A model generated the notes under the pieces. That model searched no databases. It had not been told where the DNA came from and saw only the letters and a program-made list of their open reading frames with translations. Shown here piece by piece: positions 38,338 through 47,646 of a stretch of DNA of 64,000 nt. The stretch is from the NCBI RefSeq assembly GCF_002906855.1, contig NZ_MINI01000048.1:868001-932000 (forward strand). The letters run 5' to 3'. How positions within the stretch are numbered: position 1 is the stretch's first letter; each line of letters opens with the position of its first letter. Both the position numbers and the translations under genes were made by a program. The DNA comes from Pseudomonas putida (GTDB lineage: Bacteria > Pseudomonadota > Gammaproteobacteria > Pseudomonadales > Pseudomonadaceae).

Positions 38338-38356
38338 CCCGGCGTACCGCCGGGAA
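38338..38356. repeat. Inverted repeat in the gap between two glycosyltransferase genes
   Basis: TCCCGGCG, loop TAC, CGCCGGGA. It sits in the 168-base gap upstream of the GT4 gene and after the Ssg-like gene. It could end the transcript coming from the right; there is no T-run. Confidence 0.4.
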
Positions 38357-38392
38357 AGCACCCTTTTTCCAGCATAGGCTGGAATATTCAGA

Positions 38393-39349
38393 TCAGAAGC
38401 CCAGTTTCAGGCGCAAGCGTTGCCACGCGGACAACGGCGGACGGGGCCTCAGCGCCGGGCGCATATGCTCCACGATGCTTTTCCCAACGGCAGCAAAACT
38501 GAAGCGCGACACTGCCAGTTCGCGCCCATTTCTGGCGATTTGCTGTGCGAGAGCTGGATCGTCGCGCAAGATACGCAACTTTGCCTGCAACGTCGGAATG
38601 TCGCCATAGAACACGACGTTGTGCATATCCTGCAGCCCCAGCGCGCGATTCTCTGCTTCGCCCTGGTCATAGGCGAGCAACACGCAGCCGCAGGCCATGG
38701 CTTCGAAGTTCTTGATCATGTACTCGCCCATGCCTACGTCGGCACTGACGAAGTACTGGATACGGTTGAGCGTGTTGCAGTAGTCCTCGCCCGACTTGGT
38801 GCGGGTGACCACCAGCTTCTCGACCTGCCCCAGTTCGTCCAGCAGCGCCTTGCGCCCGCTGTAGGCAACACTGTTGGTGCTGCCGACGAATGCCAGTTCG
38901 ATATCGCGCTCACGGCCCTGGTCGGTCAGCAGTTGCTCATCGTAGCCCTTGGGCACGAATACCGCATCGAAGCCCTCCTGGCGAAGGCGCTCACTGACCA
39001 TGAAGCCCGAACTGATCACTCGCGCCCACGGCAGCTTGCGATAATGCGCGCTGAACTTGCCGGTGTACTTGCAAGGGATGTAGTTCTGGTAGGCGTCGTG
39101 CTCGAGAATGACCAGGTTCGGTACCGTGCGGATGAAGGCGGCCTGGCGGATCTCTTGCTTGAAGCGCAGGAAGAAGACGATACGGTCATAACGCTCAACC
39201 TGCACTTCACGCTTGAAGTAACGGCGCAGGTTGCGCTGGTCTTCGCTGGTCAGCCAGCGCAGGTCGCATTCGCAGTTGGCCGCGACGCCGTCGTACAGGC
39301 GATCGAGGATCGCGCGCTGTTCCTTCTGTACCAGAAATAGGACTTTCAT
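38393..39349 (-). CDS. Ssg-like cell-surface glycosyltransferase
   Basis: Protein of 318 residues beginning MKVLFLVQKEQRAILDRLY. The C-terminal part (VGMGEYMIKNFEAMACGCVL, then the RILRDDPALAQQIARNGREL helix) matches glycosyltransferase group 1-like proteins of Pseudomonas known as Ssg, needed for normal LPS/surface polysaccharide. It belongs to the leftward wapO-wapH-mig14-dnpA-ssg run, 37 bases after dnpA. Confidence 0.8.
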   Translation of the reverse strand: MKVLFLVQKEQRAILDRLYDGVAANCECDLRWLTSEDQRNLRRYFKREVQVERYDRIVFFLRFKQEIRQAAFIRTVPNLVILEHDAYQNYIPCKYTGKFSAHYRKLPWARVISSGFMVSERLRQEGFDAVFVPKGYDEQLLTDQGRERDIELAFVGSTNSVAYSGRKALLDELGQVEKLVVTRTKSGEDYCNTLNRIQYFVSADVGMGEYMIKNFEAMACGCVLLAYDQGEAENRALGLQDMHNVVFYGDIPTLQAKLRILRDDPALAQQIARNGRELAVSRFSFAAVGKSIVEHMRPALRPRPPLSAWQRLRLKLGF

Positions 39350-39386
39350 TGCTTTCCTTGGGCGCTCTGCGCCATCGCGGTCGGGT

Positions 39387-40790
39387 TTACAGCTCACGCC
39401 GCCAGAACAACTCATGCCGGCGCACGGCCTTGCGGAAGAACTCGTTCTCCCCGTAAGGCGACGGCCGGCGACCCGCCAGCCAGCGCTGCAGCAAGCGACG
39501 CAGGCGGCGCTTGAACGGAGCAGGGGGCTGCAGGTCGTGCATCATGCCCAAGGCCATGGCCTTGTCCCGCTGGGTTTCCACATCCAGCAGCAAACTGCAC
39601 GGCGCCCAGGCCTGCTCGGCACTCAATTGCGGCGGCAAAGCCACGCCATCGCCACTGTCGCCCATTGGCCAGCGGTCGTTGTCATGCAGGTGGTTTGCGT
39701 AGCACAGCAGCGTCTGCGGTTGCCAGGCCAGACCCTGCAGGGCCTCCATGACAGCCGCCTGGGCGCAGATATGGTCGGGGTGCGGGTCAAGTTGCGGATG
39801 CGGCATGACCAGCACTTCAGGCCTGGCCATTTCCAGCAGTGCCTGCAGGTCGGCCAGCAGGTTGTGCCAGGTTGGCGCACCATCGCGATCGCCCGGCAGT
39901 GGGAACGGGTTGAACTGGCGGAACGGGCGAATATCGGCCATGTCCGCTTCGCGGGACGCGGCAGGCTGATCAGGGGCGGCCTGCATGGCAGGTAGTTGCA
40001 GGCAGAAATACCCCAACTGCACGCAGCGCGACTCGGGCACGCCGGCCCAGCGTGGTACGGCGATGCTGTCCCAGGCGCGCAGGCGACCCTTCAAGCGGGC
40101 AGCCTCCGACTTGCCCATGCCCATCTGCTGATAGTGCTCGGCCTCGATCTCACCCGCAGTCAGGGTTACCACCCAAGTCTCGTCGGCCTGACTGTACAAG
40201 CCGTAAGCCGCCAGCTCGGCATCATCGGCATGCGGTGCGATGACCATCACGCGGCGGCGCTGAAGCTCGACGCTGGGGGTTATCCACAGGCGTGGCTCAC
40301 CCTGCAGCCGGCAATGGCGCCCACGCAGACGCAGCGTACCAGCCTGCAAAGGCCCAGCCATACCGGTGAGGTTGAGAAAGCGAAGGCCATCGACACCGCG
40401 CTCGAAGGTTTGCCGATCCGCGCATTCGCTGCCGTGCAACTCGACCCGTGGATCGAGGAAGCGCCCCAGCCAACCACTTTTGACCCGAACTTCAAGCACC
40501 AGGGTTTCATCACCTTGCAACGCCGCGTCCACCTTGAGCTGCCCGTCGCTCAACATGGCCGGCGCTTCGTGGCTCAGTTCACCGAAGCGGTATGCGTAAT
40601 CCTCGCCAGGCGCATAGAACAGGTGATCGGCGAACCAGGCTTCGTGCGCGGCCCAGAGCAGCGGCAGCAGCAACAGCGGCAGCCACCACCAGGTAAAGAC
40701 ACCCAGCGCCACCAGCACCATCAGGCTGGCGAGCAAGCCCAGGCGCTTGTTACGCCGATGGCGCTTGAGCAACTGCTGCTTGCGGCTCAC
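39387..40790 (-). CDS. dnpA: PIG-L family de-N-acetylase (DnpA-like)
   Basis: Protein of 467 residues with two N-terminal membrane helices (about 17-50). A beta-rich region of roughly 110 residues follows, then a LmbE/PIG-L deacetylase domain with the zinc motif IAPHADDAEL (H187, D189, D190) and the second motif PHPQLDPHPDH. DnpA of P. aeruginosa sits in the same LPS-core cluster and affects antibiotic persistence. The GTG start at 40790 forms a GTGA overlap with the mig-14 stop; the frame upstream only repeats mig-14 bases. Substrate probably an N-acetyl sugar of the LPS core or surface glycan (inference). Confidence 0.85.
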   Translation of the reverse strand: MSRKQQLLKRHRRNKRLGLLASLMVLVALGVFTWWWLPLLLLPLLWAAHEAWFADHLFYAPGEDYAYRFGELSHEAPAMLSDGQLKVDAALQGDETLVLEVRVKSGWLGRFLDPRVELHGSECADRQTFERGVDGLRFLNLTGMAGPLQAGTLRLRGRHCRLQGEPRLWITPSVELQRRRVMVIAPHADDAELAAYGLYSQADETWVVTLTAGEIEAEHYQQMGMGKSEAARLKGRLRAWDSIAVPRWAGVPESRCVQLGYFCLQLPAMQAAPDQPAASREADMADIRPFRQFNPFPLPGDRDGAPTWHNLLADLQALLEMARPEVLVMPHPQLDPHPDHICAQAAVMEALQGLAWQPQTLLCYANHLHDNDRWPMGDSGDGVALPPQLSAEQAWAPCSLLLDVETQRDKAMALGMMHDLQPPAPFKRRLRRLLQRWLAGRRPSPYGENEFFRKAVRRHELFWRREL

Positions 40791-41683
40791 GCCTGGAATA
40801 CCGGCACAGGGTTGCACCAGCGGTCCTTGTACTCACGGTCGGCACGGCCGAACGAAAAGCGCAGGGGTTTGTTGCGCGCCCGGGCATCTTCCCAGGCCGC
40901 CTGGGTATTGAGGAAGCTCAGCACGCTACCCGGGCTGAAGGCCTTGGTTTCCGGGTCGACACCGCCGTTGATGTACTCAACGCTGATCCACTCGGGCGCT
41001 TCGACGCGATACACCAGCTGGATGGCGATGGGCTTGTCGTCGAGCATCAGCACCGAGCCAATCAGCAGCTCGCGCAGGCGCTCCAGCACATCGGCCATGC
41101 GCTCGGCACCGGTGGCCGGGAAGCCCCAGCGGCGCTGGAACAGGTCGCAATACATGGCGGCAATCTGTTGCGCGCTGAAGTCGTCGATCGGGCGCACCAC
41201 GCCGCCCGCCTCTTCCAGCAGGCGCAATTCGCGGCGCTGGTTGTAGCGAAATTTCTTCGACAGGTCTTCATGGGCGCGGGCCATGGCCAACTGCTCCTTC
41301 TGCACCTTGAGGCCGCTGAAGCGGCCCTGGTTCAGTTCGGACAGATAGCGTGCGGCATGGCGCAACGGCGCGTGGGCATCAGCCGCTGCCGGCAGAATGA
41401 GCTCGGCATTGCCAAGGTCGAACAGCGCCTTCTTGCCGGCTTGCTTGAGCACGTCCTTGGACAACGCCAGATGACGCCCCCAGGTCGGGATGGCGGCTTT
41501 CAGTTCACCCGCCTGGTACCAGCCCAGATAACGCACCGGAATCTGTGCCAGGTCAGCCAGTTGCTCGACCACCAACGGATGCGTCGCGACGCTGCCACCG
41601 AAACGCGCCCACGCCTCGGCGTAGGCTGGCGCATCGATGGCCTGCCAACCGCGCTCGCGGAAGGCCTGGATACGATTGAGCAT
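40787..41683 (-). CDS. Mig-14 family protein
   Basis: Protein of 298 residues of the Mig-14 family, GNAT-like (LSKKFRYNQRRELRLLEEAG, later SVEYINGGVDPETKAFSPGS and SFGRADREYKDRW). Mig-14 proteins are inner-membrane-associated and contribute to resistance to cationic antimicrobial peptides and to virulence; the enzymatic role is unclear. The ATG at 41683 overlaps the stop of the upstream glycosyltransferase (TGATG), and its own stop overlaps dnpA. Confidence 0.88.
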   Translation of the reverse strand: MLNRIQAFRERGWQAIDAPAYAEAWARFGGSVATHPLVVEQLADLAQIPVRYLGWYQAGELKAAIPTWGRHLALSKDVLKQAGKKALFDLGNAELILPAAADAHAPLRHAARYLSELNQGRFSGLKVQKEQLAMARAHEDLSKKFRYNQRRELRLLEEAGGVVRPIDDFSAQQIAAMYCDLFQRRWGFPATGAERMADVLERLRELLIGSVLMLDDKPIAIQLVYRVEAPEWISVEYINGGVDPETKAFSPGSVLSFLNTQAAWEDARARNKPLRFSFGRADREYKDRWCNPVPVFQA

Positions 41684-42813
41684 CAAGCCTTCTCCACCAG
41701 CGCACGAACCTGTGGCAACTGCCAGAACGCCTCGCGCACGGCCTGGTCGGAGAAACGCTCGTGCAGGCGCCGCAGCATGTGCGCGGCGCAGGCTTCACGT
41801 TGCTGTTCATCCAGCGTAGCCATGTGCTTGAGGCCCTGCGCCAGCTGCCCTGCATCGGCCAGCGGGAACAGCACGCCAACACCCTCGACCACCTCACGCG
41901 CACCGCCACAGGCCGTGGCCAGCACGGGCACGCCAGCGACCATGGCTTCGAGCAGGACCATACCGAACGGCTCATGGTCGGAGCTCAAGGCAAATACATC
42001 GAAGGCCTGGAAATAGCGACGGGCATCCGGCACCTGGCCGAGGAAGTCCACCTGCGCGGCAATGCCCAACTCGGCAGCCTGAGCCCTGAGCTTGGCTTCC
42101 AGGCGGCCCTTGCCCAGGATTGCCAGGCGTGCGCCGGCTGGCAAGCCCGGCAGCGCCTCGGCAAAGCCACGCAGCAAGGTTGCCTGGTCCTTGTCAGGGT
42201 GCAGGCGCCCAACGTTGCCGACCACCCATGCCTGGGCATCCAGGCCCAACGCCGCACGGGCCTCGGCACGGGGCACCAGGGCAGCTTGCAGGGCGTCGAT
42301 ATCGATACGGTTGTACAGCGTCTGGATACGCTCGGCCGGCCACTGCGGCAGGCAGCGACGCATGTCGTCACGCACCGCATCCGACACGCCCAGAAGGCTC
42401 AGGCGCTTGCTGAACAGGTTGGCGAACAGGCGCCGGCCCTTGCGCTCATAGTCGCCGAACGCATGGTGCACGCCGATCACCGGCAAGCCGGTGCCCAACA
42501 GCGCGACATAGATCGGCTTGAAACGGTGAGCGATGCAGAAGCTGAAATTGCGTTCGGCCGCGATGCGCCGCAGGGCACGAATCGCGCCGAGCTTCAGGCC
42601 ACGCACGGCCTTGGAGCTGAATTCGAGAAACAGCACCTCGTCCGACGCACAACCTGCCGCAACCTGCGGGTCGGCGGCGCCAGTGAGGAACACGGTGGTG
42701 ACCTTGTAGCCGCTGCCCTGGAACAGGCTGGCGTACTGACGGGCACAATCGAGGAACGGCCCGTCATAGCCATGGCAGAACTGCAGGATCCGCGTTTCAG
42801 AGCGGCTGGTCAT
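41683..42813 (-). CDS. Glycosyltransferase family 4 protein (WapH-type position)
   Basis: GT-B enzyme of 376 residues. Donor-site motifs WVVGNVGRLHPDKDQATLLR, LAILGKGRLE and SSDHEPFGMVLLEAMVAGVP. In P. aeruginosa the glycosyltransferase in this place, WapH, adds an outer-core glucose; the same role is likely here but not proven. It overlaps the carbamoyltransferase gene by 17 bases and mig-14 by one. Confidence 0.83.
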   Translation of the reverse strand: MTSRSETRILQFCHGYDGPFLDCARQYASLFQGSGYKVTTVFLTGAADPQVAAGCASDEVLFLEFSSKAVRGLKLGAIRALRRIAAERNFSFCIAHRFKPIYVALLGTGLPVIGVHHAFGDYERKGRRLFANLFSKRLSLLGVSDAVRDDMRRCLPQWPAERIQTLYNRIDIDALQAALVPRAEARAALGLDAQAWVVGNVGRLHPDKDQATLLRGFAEALPGLPAGARLAILGKGRLEAKLRAQAAELGIAAQVDFLGQVPDARRYFQAFDVFALSSDHEPFGMVLLEAMVAGVPVLATACGGAREVVEGVGVLFPLADAGQLAQGLKHMATLDEQQREACAAHMLRRLHERFSDQAVREAFWQLPQVRALVEKA

Positions 42814-44554
42814 AGGCGGCGGCGCCGTCCTTCACGACCAGGATGTCTTCCATGATCAGGTACTGCAGGTCCGAACCGAAGAACATGTTCAGCGCATCGG
42901 TCGGCGAGCAGATCATCGGCTCGCCGCGGCGGTTCAGCGAGGTATTCAGCGACACGCCGTTGCCGGTCAGGTCTTCCAGCGCCTTCATCATGTCGTAGTA
43001 GCGCGGGTTGTACTCGCGCTTGAGCACCTGGGCACGCGAGGTACCGTCTTCGTGGACCACTTCCGGCACACGAGTCTTCCACTCTTCAGCCACTTCAAAG
43101 GTGAAGGTCATGAACGGCGCCGGGTGGTCGACCTTGATCATCTGCGGAGCGACAGTGTCGAGCATCGACGGGCAGAAAGGTCTCCAGCGTTCGCGGAACT
43201 TGATCTGCTCGTTGATACGGTTGGCCACGCCCGGCACGCTCGGGCAGCCGATGATCGAACGACCACCCAGGGCACGCGGGCCGAACTCCATGCGACCTTG
43301 GAACCAGGCCACCGGGTTGCCCTCGACCATGATCCTGGCGATGCGCTGCGGCATGTCGTCAAGCTTGCGCCATTTCGGCGCGTTCGGGTGACGGGCGCAG
43401 GCGGCGATCACGTCTTCGTTGGAGTACGACGGGCCAAGGTAGACGTGTTCCATCTTCTCGACCGGCACGCCACGGGCGTGGGAAACGTAGGCTGCGGCAC
43501 CGACGGCGGTACCGGCGTCGCCGGAAGCCGGCTGGACGAACAGTTCCTTGACGTCAGGACGGGCGATGATCTTCTGGTTGAGCTTGACGTTCAGCGCACA
43601 GCCGCCGGCGAAGGCCAGCTTGCCGGTTTCACGCAGGGTGTCGCCCAGATAATGGTCGATCATCTGCAGGGCGATCTTCTCGAACAACGCCTGCATGCTG
43701 GCCGCGTAGTGGATGTACGGCTCGTCGGCGATGTCGCCTTCGCGCTTGGGGCCCAGCCATTCGATCAGCTTCGGCGAGAAGTAGAAGCCCTTGCCCTTCT
43801 CTTTATGGCGGCGCAGGCCGATGACGTTGGCGTACTCGGTGTTGATCACCAGTTCGCCGTTCTCGAAGCTGGCCAGGCGGGAGAAGTCGTACTTGCTGGC
43901 GTCGCCGTACGGCGCCATGCCCATGACCTTGAACTCGCCGTCGAGCATCTCGAAACCGAGGAATTCGGTGATTGCGCCGTACAGGCCACCCAGCGAGTCC
44001 GGGTCGAAGAATTCCTTGATCTTGTGGATCTTGCCGTTTTCGCCGTAGCCGAAGAAAGTGGTGGCGTACTCACCCTTGCCGTCGATGCCGAGGATCGCGG
44101 TCTTTTCCTTGAAGCCCGAGCAGTGGTAGGCGCTGGAAGCGTGGGCCAGGTGGTGCTCGACCGGTTCGATCTTGATCTTCTTCGGGTCGAAGCCCAGCTG
44201 CTCCAGGCACCAGACGATCTTCTTGCGGTAGCGCTTGTAGCGACGGTTGCCCATCAGGATCGCGTCGAGGGCGCGGTCCGGGGCGTACCAGTAACGCTTG
44301 GCGTAGTGCCAGCGGGCCTTGCCGAACAGGCTGATCGGGGCGAACGGAATGGCCACCACGTCAACGTCGGACGGCTTGATGCCGGCTTGCTCCAGGCAGA
44401 ATTTCGCCGACTCGTAGGGCATGCGGTTCTTCGCATGCTTGTCACGCACGAAGCGCTCTTCTTCGGCGGCGGCAATCAGTTTGCCGTCAATGTACAGGGC
44501 CGCGGAAGGGTCATGGCTAAGGGCGCCGGACAGGCCAAGAATCGTCAATGCCAA
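42797..44554 (-). CDS. wapO: LPS-core carbamoyltransferase (WapO-like, NodU/CmcH family)
   Basis: Carbamoyltransferase of 585 residues. Begins LTILGLSGALSHDPSAALY. The N-terminal Kae1-like domain has HHLAHASSAYHCSGF (metal site) and ILGIDGKGEYATTFFGYG. The C-terminal YrdC-like part contains WFQGRMEFGPRALGGRSIIG and SLNTSLNRRGEPM. Homologues O-carbamoylate a heptose of the Pseudomonas inner core. It is first in the leftward wapO-wapH-mig14-dnpA-ssg unit. The inner-core genes waaFCGP, adjacent in P. aeruginosa, are not in this window. Confidence 0.9.
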   Translation of the reverse strand: MALTILGLSGALSHDPSAALYIDGKLIAAAEEERFVRDKHAKNRMPYESAKFCLEQAGIKPSDVDVVAIPFAPISLFGKARWHYAKRYWYAPDRALDAILMGNRRYKRYRKKIVWCLEQLGFDPKKIKIEPVEHHLAHASSAYHCSGFKEKTAILGIDGKGEYATTFFGYGENGKIHKIKEFFDPDSLGGLYGAITEFLGFEMLDGEFKVMGMAPYGDASKYDFSRLASFENGELVINTEYANVIGLRRHKEKGKGFYFSPKLIEWLGPKREGDIADEPYIHYAASMQALFEKIALQMIDHYLGDTLRETGKLAFAGGCALNVKLNQKIIARPDVKELFVQPASGDAGTAVGAAAYVSHARGVPVEKMEHVYLGPSYSNEDVIAACARHPNAPKWRKLDDMPQRIARIMVEGNPVAWFQGRMEFGPRALGGRSIIGCPSVPGVANRINEQIKFRERWRPFCPSMLDTVAPQMIKVDHPAPFMTFTFEVAEEWKTRVPEVVHEDGTSRAQVLKREYNPRYYDMMKALEDLTGNGVSLNTSLNRRGEPMICSPTDALNMFFGSDLQYLIMEDILVVKDGAAAYDQPL

Positions 44555-44655
44555 GGGATTAGCCTCTTCATTCGGTAGAGATGCGCCAGCGGCCTCATGG
44601 GCGGGTGGCGGCTAAAGGGCGAGATTATAACGCAAACATCACCGACTGCGCGGTC

Positions 44656-44700
44656 GTTGTAGGAGCGGCCGTGCGTCGCGAAAGGCCGCTCCCATAGGGG
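44656..44700. repeat. REP-like inverted repeat upstream of wapO
   Basis: TAGGAGCGGCC ... GGCCGCTCCCATAGGGG with a CGCGAAA core. It lies between the divergently placed 5' end of wapO and the 3' end of rlmJ. Pseudomonas REP-like. Confidence 0.6.
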
Positions 44701-44713
44701 ATCGCGACGCAGC

Positions 44714-45550
44714 TTATTCGGCGATCAGCCAGTCCATGCGGAAGCTGCCAGCAGTCTGCGCCAGCTCCTTGGCCAGCCAAGGCAGCAGCTCGCGCAGCTC
44801 CTCCTCCAGCCCCCACGGCGGGTTGGCAATTGCCAAGCCCGAGCCGTTGAGGCCCTGCGGACTGTCCTGATGGTGCACATACAGCTCGACCCGCAGCAGC
44901 TTCGGCGCACCGGTGCTGGTCAGGTCCTGGTAGAAGCGGGTCAGTGAGCGCTGGTCCTTGATCGGGTACCAGATGGCCGCGACGGTCTGGCGCATGCGGC
45001 TGATCGCCTCTTTCATCGAGGTGGTGCAGCGCTTGAGCTCGTCAGCCTGCTCGAACGGCGGGTCGATCAGCATGATCGCGCGCTTTTCCTGCACAGGCAG
45101 CAGTGCCCGCGGCACATGCCAACCTTCGCCCAGATGCACCACCACACGCGGGTCTTTCTTCATGTTCTCTTTGAGCAGCGGCCCGTCTTCCGGGTGCTTT
45201 TCGTTGAGCAGTGCACGGTCCTGCTCGCGCATAAGGCGACGCGCCAGCTCGGGCGAACCTGGGTAGTAGCGCAGTTCACCATCGGCGTTCAGGCGCTTGA
45301 TGATACGCAGGTAGTCCGCAGCCATGGCCGGCAGGTCATCGCGGTTCCACAGGCGGGCGACGCCTTCCAGGTACTCGCCGGTGCGAGTCGCCTGATCGCC
45401 TTGCAGGTCATACAGGCCGAGGCCGGCATGGGTATCGATGTAGGCGAACGGCTGCTCCTTGCGCGACATCAGGGCGATGAGGCGGGTCAGCACGATATGT
45501 TTGAGGACGTCGGCGTGGTTGCCGGCGTGGAAGGCGTGACGATAGTTCAT
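44714..45550 (-). CDS. rlmJ: 23S rRNA (adenine2030-N6)-methyltransferase RlmJ
   Basis: SAM-dependent methyltransferase of 278 residues. Starts MNYRHAFHAGNHADVLKHIV, the RlmJ signature. Further motifs are YIDTHAGLGLYDL (SAM site) and IMLIDPPFEQADE (catalytic DPPF, the N6-adenine form of NPPY). Single gene; a gap of 182 bases with no other feature separates it from the divergent small gene. Confidence 0.95.
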   Translation of the reverse strand: MNYRHAFHAGNHADVLKHIVLTRLIALMSRKEQPFAYIDTHAGLGLYDLQGDQATRTGEYLEGVARLWNRDDLPAMAADYLRIIKRLNADGELRYYPGSPELARRLMREQDRALLNEKHPEDGPLLKENMKKDPRVVVHLGEGWHVPRALLPVQEKRAIMLIDPPFEQADELKRCTTSMKEAISRMRQTVAAIWYPIKDQRSLTRFYQDLTSTGAPKLLRVELYVHHQDSPQGLNGSGLAIANPPWGLEEELRELLPWLAKELAQTAGSFRMDWLIAE

Positions 45551-45732
45551 GGCAACTCCTGCGGGGGTGGCAAGTTTACCCTGTCAGGCTGACGACGTCA
45601 GGTGGGCAGTCGATCGGCATCCTTCATGGCGCCTCTGACCGCTACGACATGCAGCGCGCGGGAATACTTTCCAGATTTTTCCCGGTCCGCCACTGACCAA
45701 CAATCGCGGCTCCACCAACCGGAGTAAACCGC

Positions 45733-45990
45733 ATGAAAGCTTCCATTGAACTCGACAAGTCTGCGACACCCACACTAAAAGGCAAGCTCGGCATCATGAA
45801 TGCGCCATACACCGCCACTCTCGAACTGACCAGGCCCGACGGCAGCGTCGACACCCTGGTCGTGCCCAGCTCCAACACTGATGCCTGGGCTGTCAGCCTG
45901 GACGGATACGCTGCCGGAAAATACGGCGCCGTGATCCGCCCAAGGAATGGCATGGCGTTCGAAGGCACTCGCCTGGCGTTCTCGCTGTAA
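45733..45990 (+). CDS. Small hypothetical protein, 85 residues
   Basis: Not recognised. Begins MKASIELDKSATPTLKGKLG and has alternating hydrophobic/polar runs (TATLELTRPDG, TLVVPSS) that suggest a small beta-sandwich. No Cys, signal peptide or membrane helix. A GGAG occurs about 10 bases upstream of the ATG and a strong intrinsic terminator follows, so it has the form of an independent monocistronic gene. Codon use looks like the neighbours. Confidence 0.65.
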   Translation: MKASIELDKSATPTLKGKLGIMNAPYTATLELTRPDGSVDTLVVPSSNTDAWAVSLDGYAAGKYGAVIRPRNGMAFEGTRLAFSL

Positions 45991-46005
45991 TCTGCCCTGG
46001 CTGAA

Positions 46006-46050
46006 AACGCGAACGGCCCGAACAACAAGGTTGTCCGGGCCGTTCGCGTT
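46006..46050. terminator. Long hairpin terminator between small gene and putP
   Basis: AACGCGAACGGCCCG / CGGGCCGTTCGCGTT with a loop that contains a second small stem (AACAACAAGGTTGT). It serves convergent transcripts of the 85-residue gene and putP. Confidence 0.8.
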
Positions 46051-46116
46051 TGGCCGGCCAAGTGCCGATAACTCGCTACCGACTATCAGCTCCCGCCAAG
46101 CCGGCGGACATCCGCC

Positions 46117-47595
46117 TTACTTGTCAGCGTGATACGCCGCGTCAGCGATTTCAAAGCGCTGCACCATCGCCTGCGACGGGCTGCCCAGCTTGCTCACCAG
46201 TACGATGGCAATGCTGGCGAACAGGAAGCCAGGGATGATTTCGTACAGGCCGAGCGTGTCGAAATTCTTCCACAGGATCACGGTCAGGGCACCCACCACG
46301 ATACCGGCCAGCGCGCCGTTACGGGTCATGCCTTTCCACAGCACCGAAATCAGCACCACCGGACCGAAGGCCGCACCGAAGCCGGCCCAGGCGTAGGCCA
46401 CCAGGCCCAGCACGCGGTTTTCCGGGTTGGCTGCCATGGCAATGGCGATCAGGGCAACGGCCAGCACCATGAGGCGGCCGACCCACACCAGCTCACCCTG
46501 CGAAGCGTTCTTGCGCAGGAAGGCCTTGTAGAAGTCTTCGGTCAGGGCGCTGGAGCAAACCAGCAGCTGGCAGCTCAGGGTGCTCATCACCGCTGCCAGA
46601 ATAGCCGACAGCAGCACACCGGCGACCCACGGATTGAACAGGATCTTGGCCAGCTCGATGAACACGCGCTCATGGTTCTCGGTGACCGGGCCAGCCAAGT
46701 CAGGGTGCGCCGAGAAGTAGGCGATCCCGAAGAAGCCCACGGCGCAGGTACCGGCCAGGCACAGGATCATCCAGGTCATGGAAATGCGACGCGCCTTGGC
46801 GATCGACTTGACCGAATCGGCGGCCATGAAGCGCGCCAGAATGTGCGGCTGGCCGAAGTAACCCAGGCCCCAGCCCATCAGCGAAATTATGCCGATGAAG
46901 GTTGCACCTTTGAACATGTCGAAGTGTGCAGGGTTCTGCGCCTCGATGGCCAGGAAGGTGGTGTCGAAGCCACCTGTCGAAATCAGCACGATGATCGGGG
47001 TGAGGATCAGTGCGAAGATCATCAGCGAGGCTTGCACGGTGTCAGTCCAGCTGACCGCCAGGAAGCCACCGATGAAGGTGTAGGCGATGGTAGCCGCAGC
47101 ACCGGCCCACAGGGCGGTTTCATACGACATGCCGAAGGTGCTTTCGAATAGGCGCGCACCCGCGACGATGCCAGAGGCACAATAGATGGTGAAGAACACC
47201 AGGATGACGATCGCCGAGATGATCCGCAGCAAACCGCTGTGGTCTTCGAAGCGGCTGGAGAAGTAGTCCGGCAGGGTCAGCGCATCGCCGTTGTGCTCGG
47301 TCTGCACGCGCAGACGGCCAGCGACGAACAGCCAGTTCAGGTAAGCGCCTATTGTCAGGCCGATGGCGATCCAGGCTTCGGAAAGGCCGGAGAAGTAGAT
47401 GGCACCCGGCAGGCCCATCAGCAGCCAGCCGCTCATGTCGGAAGCACCGGCAGAGAGTGCGGTGACCACGCTACCCAGGCTGCGACCGCCGAGGATGTAG
47501 TCGGAAAGGTTGTTGGTGGAGCGATAGGCCGCGAAACCGATCAGCACCATTGCCGCGATGTAGATCACGAAGGTGATCGTTAGTGGATTGCCCAT
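46117..47595 (-). CDS. putP: Sodium/proline symporter
   Basis: SSS-family Na+/proline transporter of 492 residues, about 13 membrane segments. Recognisable stretches: ILGGRSLGSVVTALSAGASD near the N-terminus (Na+/substrate site), YTFIGGFLAVSWTDTVQA and VLWKGMTRNGALAGIVVGAL. Divergent from putA across 357 bases that hold the PutA-type operator array, so it should be induced by proline. Confidence 0.95.
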   Translation of the reverse strand: MGNPLTITFVIYIAAMVLIGFAAYRSTNNLSDYILGGRSLGSVVTALSAGASDMSGWLLMGLPGAIYFSGLSEAWIAIGLTIGAYLNWLFVAGRLRVQTEHNGDALTLPDYFSSRFEDHSGLLRIISAIVILVFFTIYCASGIVAGARLFESTFGMSYETALWAGAAATIAYTFIGGFLAVSWTDTVQASLMIFALILTPIIVLISTGGFDTTFLAIEAQNPAHFDMFKGATFIGIISLMGWGLGYFGQPHILARFMAADSVKSIAKARRISMTWMILCLAGTCAVGFFGIAYFSAHPDLAGPVTENHERVFIELAKILFNPWVAGVLLSAILAAVMSTLSCQLLVCSSALTEDFYKAFLRKNASQGELVWVGRLMVLAVALIAIAMAANPENRVLGLVAYAWAGFGAAFGPVVLISVLWKGMTRNGALAGIVVGALTVILWKNFDTLGLYEIIPGFLFASIAIVLVSKLGSPSQAMVQRFEIADAAYHADK

Positions 47596-47646
47596 GCGTG
47601 TGCCCTGGCGTTTGTTTTTATCTCATGCGCAACCTTCTTGACGATG

